Shown one piece after another: positions 59,001 to 64,000 of a stretch of DNA of 64,000 nt (position 1 is the first letter of the stretch; each line of letters begins with the position of its first letter). The notes under the pieces were generated by a model. The model made no database searches, was not told the DNA's origin, and saw only the letters and a list, made by a program, of their open reading frames with translations. A program made the position numbers and the translations under genes. The stretch spans positions 1 through 64,000 of the forward strand of contig MEHQ01001399.1 in the NCBI GenBank assembly GCA_008828725.1, in the 5' to 3' direction. Source of the DNA: Saccharina japonica. Lineage: Eukaryota > Sar > Phaeophyceae > Laminariales > Laminariaceae.

Positions 59001-61599
59001 GTATGTTGTTGGCTGCACCCTGCCGTTTCCAAACTCTACCTTCGTTCGGTAGGAAGCACTCTCAATACAACACACAGTTATATGAATCGAAGAGCGATTT
59101 GTCCTGAATCTCTTCATTTTTCTGAAATGATTTCCTGAAAGAGGAAATCTAAGCGCTGCTGATAATAATTGCCTTCTGATATCCCCATACTGGAGGAAAT
59201 ATATATTTGTTTCAAGTCTTATTTTTCCTCGTTACCTTTTATACACAAAAGAGGAAAACCAGGGTTAACGTTTTTATTCGATTCCACTGCGTAGCCCGTT
59301 TAGTTGCGCGTTCGACCCCCGATTGACATTTTTGCAGCATGAATCGTTTTCAGACCAATAGCAAAGCTGTTGCACACTGCTGTTATAGATGTGGCAAGAC
59401 GCACGCTACGCTACGGTAGAGCTTCGCCGTATTCTTCTGAGCGTGGTGACTTGATTATAGTATAGCAGTTCTGCGCCTCACCCGAAAACTGATTTTTAAC
59501 CCATTCAGAACTGAAAACAATGTCCCACACTCATTCCAAGTAGTTTTTCCCCAAAAACGGGGGACCAGTTCTTAAGGGGTTAAATGAGGAAAATGAAAGA
59601 GCTACCCGATGGACCACCCCCTGGCCTACTATTACTAAGTGAAAAATAAACAATGTGTCATCAAAACAAAGAAGGACCGACGAATTTCGGTTAAGGAGCC
59701 CCGCCTTTCAGAACAAAATCATCCAAAAAAAGGTATACCTTATACCTCTTTCGTAGCAGCCCCGCCTTTCAGAAACAAAAACAGCCAAAAAAAGGTATAC
59801 CTTATACTTATTTCGTAGCACGCTTCGCCTTTCAGAAACAAAAAAAGCCACAAAAAGGTATACCCTATACTTATTTCATAGCAGCCCCGCCTTTCAGAAA
59901 CAAAAACAGCCAAAAAAAGGTATACCTTATACTTCTTTCGTAGCACGCTTCGCAAGCGTGGCATATATGACTACTGCTGTAGTAGACCATCGTCGCCGAG
60001 GGTACGGCACCGACTACACATCACCACGCGACCACGCGCCTGCTACCACGCTTCCCACCCGACTTCCGCGACGTTTGTTTTTGTCTCGTGTTCGTTACAG
60101 GCTCGCCACGTCCCCTCTCGGGGCTGACACGTTCTACGTCATGGACAGCAAGAAAGGCTGCTCAAGCGGACACACGGCAACCGTGCACTGGGGCAGTTCA
60201 GGTTCAGGCCAGACTCCGACAATGAAGTGCTCGTGCGAAGGCCCTCAGAAGATGCTGCTGCCGTGTCGTCACGTCTTGGCGGCGGCGACAGGTCCGGTCT
60301 ACTCGTACGTAGAGTTAGTTGCCTCGCTCCTTCTCACGTGAGCGTTTTCGCCGTGGTGCCGTGCGGCTTCAACAAATTGATCCGCACACCTTTAGTTATG
60401 AGTATGTGGACCGAATCTACATGAGATGATAGGGTGAGGCGTTCACTGTCCCAAGCTGAAGGGATTTTATGTGAATGATTTAAGGGAGTTAGAGCCTCGC
60501 ACGAGCTGACCGGGCGAAAGATTGCGGGGTTCAATGTTAGAGTAGGCGTTGATTTATTACTGTCTACCCCCCTAAGCAGAATCACAGCAGTCGTATGGAG
60601 AAAGCTAGCCCGACGAAGATCGAGAGATCGTCGTGAACACGCGTTTGAAAGGGCAATGATTTTGATCAATCCTTGCCTATAAGGACGGGGAAAGAGATCT
60701 TCCATGCGCTTTTCGGCCGCAGAAAGAAAGCATAACTACGTTATATTCGGCCGCAGAAAGAATGTATACTAAGTAACTATGTTATACTTAACGTTGTTAT
60801 GCTTGGTTTGTAGATATAATACATGCTTTTCCTATTCCGTGTAGCAAATAGTGTTTGGTTCTGCGCGGGACCTTGCTCTATCGCGGCGGGGTATAATAAT
60901 CAGAACCTAACCCTTTCAGTGCTGCACTGTAACAAACAAACATTTCAGTCAAATCCCCAAGTGTTTTGTCCCCACATCGTTACTGCAGTACTAAAGGGGT
61001 TAACTAAGATAGGCCGAAACTAACGGTATCCCCCTATATTTGCACACGGCATTTGGTTATGATTACTGGGTTCTCCGACATCCTCCATCTCACAGCAGCT
61101 TTTTTTGTTTTTATGGATATAGATATACTTCACCATCATCGGACACTTGGCGACTTCGATGTGACACAATGGTAGGAAGAGCCGACATCGAAGAACCCAA
61201 ATCCAACGCCGCCATGAACTCTTGACTGCCACAAGCCAGTAATCCCTTGTGGTGACGCTTCTGGATCGGTTTCATATTTCCGCAATAATAATGCCCTCCG
61301 CTTTGCGTCCTTTTCTTAACCGAATGTGTTTTCCAGCTCAGAAGAAGACCAAGAGAACGCTTGCGCTGATTGGCAAAGGCTTCCTGATCGACAGGTACCG
61401 CAAGCTAGCCTCCGACCAGGCGTACTCGCTGGTGCTACCGGTGTGGGATGCGCTGAAGAAGGACGTTGGCAAGAAGCCGCCGGCGGCGATCGGAGGTGAC
61501 AACGGGCAGCCGCCGCCGAGGAAAAGGAGCAAGAAGCGCATCCCCTCTCGTGGGGAGCGCAACGCCACAAAGAAGCCGAGGCCTTCCTCCACAGGGTGA
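46438..61599 (+). CDS. MULE-type (MURA/FAR1-like) transposase gene, seven exons, intact
   Basis: Exons 46438-47007, 53167-53247, 54052-54369, 55306-55521, 57399-57556, 60101-60291 and 61337-61599 have GT-AG borders, fully consistent phases and sum to 599 codons plus stop. Domain order is standard for Mutator-like transposases: CCHC zinc-binding DNA-binding domain (C55, C68, H92, C95), HTH-like segment (about 105-155), DDE core with D222 and D289, C310xxH313 and candidate E342, SWIM finger (CSC...PCRHV) near 490-505, and a basic tail (RKRSKKR). No terminal inverted repeats could be found. Introns contain SINE, MITE, C/D and minisatellite sequence and an assembly gap. Either an autonomous element long stuck in place or a domesticated transposase. 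Confidence 0.88.
47605..47710 (+). mobile_element. TTAA micro-MITE, second subfamily
   Basis: TTTAACCCATTTAGGACTGC to GCAGTTCTAAAGGGTTTG with GGGGACAAAACACTTGG inside. A similar inverted copy is at 60907-61005 (CCAAGTGTTTTGTCCCC). Both lie in MULE introns. Confidence 0.65.
47915..48715. repeat. AGCTC-rich minisatellite in MULE intron 1
   Basis: About 800 bp of imperfect units built from GAGCTA, TAGCTC, CATGTGCAGATGAG and CCTATAGCTCA. Dense near-palindromes (GAGCTATCGCC...TAGCTC) could fold extensively. Confidence 0.85.
48737..49022 (+). mobile_element. SINE copy, 5' truncated
   Basis: Shares AATTGCTGAGAGCG, AGTCGACGAGGGAAG, CGATAAAAATGCAAGG, GTGACCCCGGATC and an A-tail with the 23495 copy. 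It lies in MULE intron 1. Another truncated, inverted copy is at about 49795-49990. Confidence 0.7.
50036..50795. mobile_element. Composite MITE-1-ended block with nested micro-MITEs and a MITE-3 copy
   Basis: Starts GACGCATGCTAAGG and ends CTTTATCGTAGAACGCGTG. Inside are two TTAA micro-MITEs in opposite orientation (50197-50281 and 50327-50407) and a divergent MITE-3 (50550-50710, ends CTCATAAGAAAG / TTTCTTATGAG). Confidence 0.55.
50830..50936. other. Assembly gap (107 N)
   Basis: Follows a G-run and resumes inside element C at TGGGTTTTCACC. The comparison with copy 1 predicts that the missing bases are mainly the G-run and the first ~75 bp of element C. Confidence 0.95.
51770..52700 (+). 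repeat. Element C, copy 3, split by element D
   Basis: The left part ends ...CACACTAC near 52087 and the right part resumes GTGATACGACAATTC at about 52507. Copy 1 reads straight through at this point (CACTACGTGATACG), proving the insertion. Confidence 0.8.
52088..52503. mobile_element. Element D inserted in element C
   Basis: About 415 bp with imperfect inverted ends CAGGGATCCGCATGA / TCATGCGGACCCCTTTACTG. A related sequence, lacking these ends, is at 42643-42946 (CAGCGCCATCAAAAATG, GCATGATGATCGTATAGCC, TCTGCCTTCGAAGGTGAATA). Confidence 0.7.
53167..53247 (+). CDS. MULE gene exon 2
   Basis: The acceptor is TTTGTGGCAG and the donor CAACAG|GTTCGT; 27 codons, phase 0. WEEDGTFFRCFVMPGG matches the MULE segment preceding the first catalytic Asp (d.dg.F.r.Fv..ga). 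It lies 6.2 kb from exon 1. Confidence 0.8.
54052..54369 (+). CDS. MULE gene exon 3: DDE core, first and second Asp
   Basis: The acceptor is TTTCCGCCGCCGCAG and the donor AAT|GTAAGT. YSLDGAHLKGKWPGTIL is the classic MULE lDGtHLkgky.G motif; TCFTDGAKGA holds the second Asp and EVRHCLQHI the C-x2-H signature. 106 codons, phase 0. Confidence 0.92.
54391..54715 (+). repeat. Minisatellite, ~61-bp unit, after MULE exon 3
   Basis: Five units of GTGCAAGTAGTGGTTATTGT followed by CGGTACATGTATGACGGGTG, beginning about 20 bp after the exon 3 donor. Confidence 0.92.
55306..55521 (+). CDS. MULE gene exon 4: DDE core, Glu region
   Basis: The acceptor is GATTATACAAAG and the donor GGCGAG|GTGAAA. AGFERHMGLL supplies the likely catalytic Glu; HEKWAHYASRKN and VTSNPAETVNSML match the MULE ekWa.a.f...ry..mTsN.aEs.N segment. 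A complete MITE-1 copy starts 25 bp past this exon. Confidence 0.9.
55547..55800 (-). mobile_element. MITE-1 copy, target duplication ATCG
   Basis: Starts GACGCATGCTACGATAAAGG and ends CTACCGTAGCACGCGTC, flanked by ATCG. Lies in MULE intron 4, 25 bp after the exon 4 donor. Confidence 0.88.
56312..56563 (+). mobile_element. MITE-1 copy, target duplication CATG
   Basis: Starts GACGCTTTCTACGGTAAAGG and ends CTATCGTAGCATGCCTC, flanked by CATG. Two further partial family ends lie at about 56098-56265. Confidence 0.85.
57112..57351 (-). mobile_element. MITE-1 copy next to MULE exon 5
   Basis: Starts GTCGCCATACGGTAGAGG and ends TATCGTAGCACGCGTC, 47 bp before the exon; target duplication unclear. 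Confidence 0.75.
57399..57556 (+). CDS. MULE gene exon 5
   Basis: The acceptor is GATGCCGACAG and the donor CGGGG|GTGAGA, ending with two bases of a split codon. LRELPVFSLVHGGVLLIAKR continues the MULE pattern (R.lPi..l...i). Confidence 0.85.
57716..58098 (-). repeat. Tandem array grown from a TTAA micro-MITE
   Basis: Opens with the micro-MITE end CCCCTTAAGAACTGGTCCC and closes with CAGTTCTGAATGGGTTA. In between, a ~40-bp segment (ACTTGGAATTAGTGTGGGAT ... GTTCTGA) is repeated about eight times in two alternating variants. Confidence 0.8.
59398..59951 (-). mobile_element. MITE-1 copy with nested micro-MITE and amplified terminus, target duplication GCAA
   Basis: Bounded by GCAA (59394 and 59952). 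The interior holds a TTAA micro-MITE (about 59493-59582), and the right-terminal ~62 bp (CCCGCCTTTCAG...TTTCGTAGCA) is repeated four times between about 59698 and 59950. Confidence 0.82.
60101..60291 (+). CDS. MULE gene exon 6: SWIM zinc finger
   Basis: The acceptor is GTGTTCGTTACAG. The first base completes the split Gly codon. KCSCEGPQKMLLPCRHVLAA is a C-x-C-x(n)-C-x-H SWIM finger. The donor ACAG|GTCCGG leaves one base, which matches the next exon. Confidence 0.9.
61337..61599 (+). CDS. MULE gene exon 7: C-terminus
   Basis: The acceptor is GTGTTTTCCAG. It reads QKKTKRTLALIGKGFLIDRY, then a Lys/Arg-rich tail (PPPRKRSKKRIPSRGE) like the C-terminal nuclear signal of FAR1/MURA proteins, and stops at TGA. 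A 32-bp tandem repeat begins just past the stop. Confidence 0.85.
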
Positions 61600-61611
61600 T
61601 GTTATCACCAT

Positions 61612-61770
61612 AGCTATCATGACAGAGAAATGTGGCCACGGTAAGCTATCCTGACAGAGCAATGTGGCCACGGTGAGCTATCATGACAGAGCAATGTGGC
61701 CACGGTAAGCTATCGTGACAGAGCAATGTTGCCACGGTGAGCTATCATGACAGAGCAATGATACCACGAT
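61612..61770 (+). repeat. 32-bp tandem repeat after MULE stop
   Basis: Five units of GCTATCATGACAGAGCAATG followed by TGGCCACGGTGA with small changes, starting 13 bp past the stop codon; it probably lies in the 3' UTR. Confidence 0.92.
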
Positions 61771-62041
61771 CGGGGGTAGAATAGCAGTGTTTGGCTCCCC
61801 AAGTGAGCAACTGGCGGTTACGATGTAGTTACTATATATAAAATATGATTACTACAGTAAATATATATTACATATGGTACTTTTACTGCTGATGCTGCAG
61901 TATATGTGTTTCAGGTCGGGTTGAGCAAACAAACGCCTTCGAAGGCATGCCTCGGGTGTCATATTGAACTGCCCGTGTGAGGAGCTCGGAAATAAGCCAC
62001 CACCACTACGATGGCAAGGCAGGCATTGCTCGACAACTGCT

Positions 62042-62308
62042 GACGCATGCTACGATAGAGGTGCACCATGTTTTGCCTTCAAAGGGTGGTTACTTGAAGA
62101 ACTCTACACCTCACCCCAAGCTGATCATTAAGGGAGGAAAGCAAAAGTGCTATCCGATTGAAAATCCCATGGCCGAAGCAAACGAGGAACAATGTTGCAG
62201 CGACATACTGACAATAATGAAAGTCCGACGAATTTGGGTTAAGGAGCTCGATCGCTCAGAAATAATTTCAGCCAAAAAACGGTATACCTCTCTAGCGTAG
62301 CACGCGTC
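62042..62308 (-). mobile_element. MITE-1 copy, target duplication TGCT
   Basis: Starts GACGCATGCTACGATAGAGG and ends CTAGCGTAGCACGCGTC, flanked by TGCT on both sides. Confidence 0.88.
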
Positions 62309-63564
62309 TGCTGTCGTACTCCGGTGGCGGGAAGGAGGGGGGGGGGGTACGCCGGAGTAGTATGTGTTCAGATGTGCGCCAGGTGTGCTCTGACACACTT
62401 GTTATGTACCAGGTGTGTGTTAGCTAGTGCCAGATAGTACCTGGTATATGTGATATTGGAGGAATAGCACGAAGTGGGCTATGTTTTCCAGGCAAGTTTT
62501 CTTCTTGGACTCCGTGGCTAGGTACCACAGAAAGCAACGTTTTGGTCTACAAGTTGACCTCAGAAATATAGTTTTTTTTCTCAACCATCCTCTACCTGGT
62601 ACTCTTTAGTTATGGGACATTGCACTGTTGTAGCACTGCAGTATACGTATAGCTTCAAGTACACCTGCAGGTTGGGAGTGGCTCTCTTCAAAACTTAAAA
62701 ACGGTTATCACAGGCGATGTCATAGGGGAAATGAGGGAGAGGGGGGGGAGAGGTGTACTCATGTCATGCGTGGCTGTATCATAGCAGTAAGATCATAGAC
62801 CCTCGCCTCCCTACAATGCTGGGACGGAGCACGTCGAGTTTTCACCGACTGTGATAGGCGGACGTTGCTTGTACCAAGCACGAAGCGCCGTGAGGTGTCG
62901 CATGTGGGATAAGCTTAATTCTACCAAGAACCGCTTGCGAGGAATAAGACCTTGCGTATGGATGACAGCGTTGAATGAATCGATGGCGCGGGGGGGGGGG
63001 GGGGTATGTCAGCCTTCTTGAGTCTTTGTAACGTACCCGGTATGTACAACGAGACGATGCCGACCTGTCTACAGGTCGTGCTGTGCGCCGTGTAGAACGT
63101 CTATCTATGCTTACCCTCAGGGGGTCGCGATCAATAAATACCACTATGGGCGTATATATAAAGACTGTTTTAACATTAACATGAATACTAAACGATCCGT
63201 AAATTTACGCCCACAGCAGTGGTATTATGCATGTTTCGGTCGTCTACATTTCTAAAAAGGGTGTGAGGGGCAATAGGTTGCTGCCACGCGTACTACGTCT
63301 GTCTGTCTGCGTTGCGCTCGCTGCTATCGACCACGACTGCTCACGGCTTCGGTCAATTCATTTTCAAGCTCAGAGCAACTCGAGCGTGTGACTTTCCGAT
63401 GTATTTGCTGTTGTGATGTGCAACGGTACAGGGTTGTGCACCTTCCTCGTGGGCTTGTGTTGAACGCTGCGCCACAGGAGTGTTCGAAAATAAACGACAG
63501 ACATGCCGCATTGCTTTTTGTTAGGGTTCAAGACGCGGGGGGGGGTATACTAAAACCAAGCACA

Positions 63565-63818
63565 GACGCGTGCTGCGGTAGAGGAGGTATGCCTTTTTTT
63601 GGCTGAATCGTTTTCTGAACGATCGGGCTCCTTAACCCAAATTCGTCGTTTTTTTCATTTTTGTGACGAATAATGTTTCAGAGTATTCTTCGGTCATGAG
63701 ATTTCTCATCCGGCAGCACTTTTAGTTTCCTCCAAAATATGTTTTGGGTGAGGTATGACGCTCCTTATAAGTGAGGAGCTCAGAAAAAACATGGTGCACC
63801 TCTATCGTAGCATGCGTC
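63565..63818 (+). mobile_element. MITE-1 copy, target duplication CACA
   Basis: Starts GACGCGTGCTGCGGTAGAGG and ends CTATCGTAGCATGCGTC, flanked by CACA. A clean full-length reference copy (254 bp). Confidence 0.88.
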
Positions 63819-64000
63819 CACACAATGTTCTTTAGAACAAAGATAGATTGCGTTCGTCTGGAACTCTCGCGATTCTGGTTTGCTCCTCATTTCACCGGAT
63901 CTAGGGGAGGAGTGTGAGTCGGTTTCTCTTTTATTTTATGTCGTGTATTCTACAGTACAGTAGTGCGCCAACATAATATTTTGAAGTCTGTTTGTTGGTG

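Larger units (their letters stand above)
61771..64000. other. Downstream region, no gene recognised
   Basis: Contains two full MITE-1 copies, a decayed element C copy (62735-62965) and simple repeats; no coding exon was found. Confidence 0.45.

Overview
The window is nuclear DNA from an intron-rich, repeat-rich eukaryote. Large GT-AG introns, poly-Gln/CAG tracts, short interstitial (TTAGGG)n blocks and a Ycf45/SpoIIIAA-type ATPase of the kind found in plastid-bearing lineages suggest an alga, possibly a stramenopile such as a brown alga. That assignment is an inference; no marker in the window fixes the taxon.

Two very long host-type genes, both on the + strand, can be assembled from exons whose splice phases agree. 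Gene 1 (about 611 to 18765, perhaps to 20400) encodes a basic, low-complexity N-terminus, a degenerate EXD-like 3'-5' exonuclease fold, and a complete Ycf45/SpoIIIAA P-loop ATPase (DNRAG...LHR segment, Walker A, VDTSNE segment, Walker B, SAHG segment, C-terminal APVFDVIVEV segment). Gene 2 (46438 to 61599) encodes a complete 599-residue MULE-type transposase-like protein in seven exons: CCHC DNA-binding domain, HTH, DDE core, SWIM finger and basic tail. Its introns reach 6.2 kb and are packed with other repeats, yet the reading frame is intact, so it may be a domesticated gene.

The rest is mostly transposable elements. At 27.4-32.1 kb lies a 4.7 kb LTR element with 5-bp target duplications and a coiled-coil Gag-like ORF but no visible pol. 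At 33.6-38.9 kb is a Ty3/gypsy fossil split by a composite nested insertion, and at 39.2-41.3 kb a Ty1/copia fossil on the other strand. Two identical tRNA genes (anticodon GAU) lie at 43.9 and 44.6 kb. Several short-element families occur throughout: a MITE family with 4-bp target duplications (MITE-1) and a relative (MITE-2), an ~85-bp TTAA-ended micro-MITE, a ~165-bp palindromic-end MITE (MITE-3), a tRNA-derived SINE, a GC-rich foldback element, and unclassified families here called C, D and F/H. A single N lies at 23440 and an assembly gap at 50830-50936.

The most unusual genome-wide signal is a set of tiny insertions, usually 3-11 bp, placed after a TA and ending in TA (TACAGCAGTA, TACGAGTA, TACCAGTA, TATTAATA and others). 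They can be seen directly by comparing repeat copies with and without them. They look like footprints of TA-targeting transposons, though other mechanisms are possible. The two genes show no functional connection beyond sharing the repeat load in their introns.
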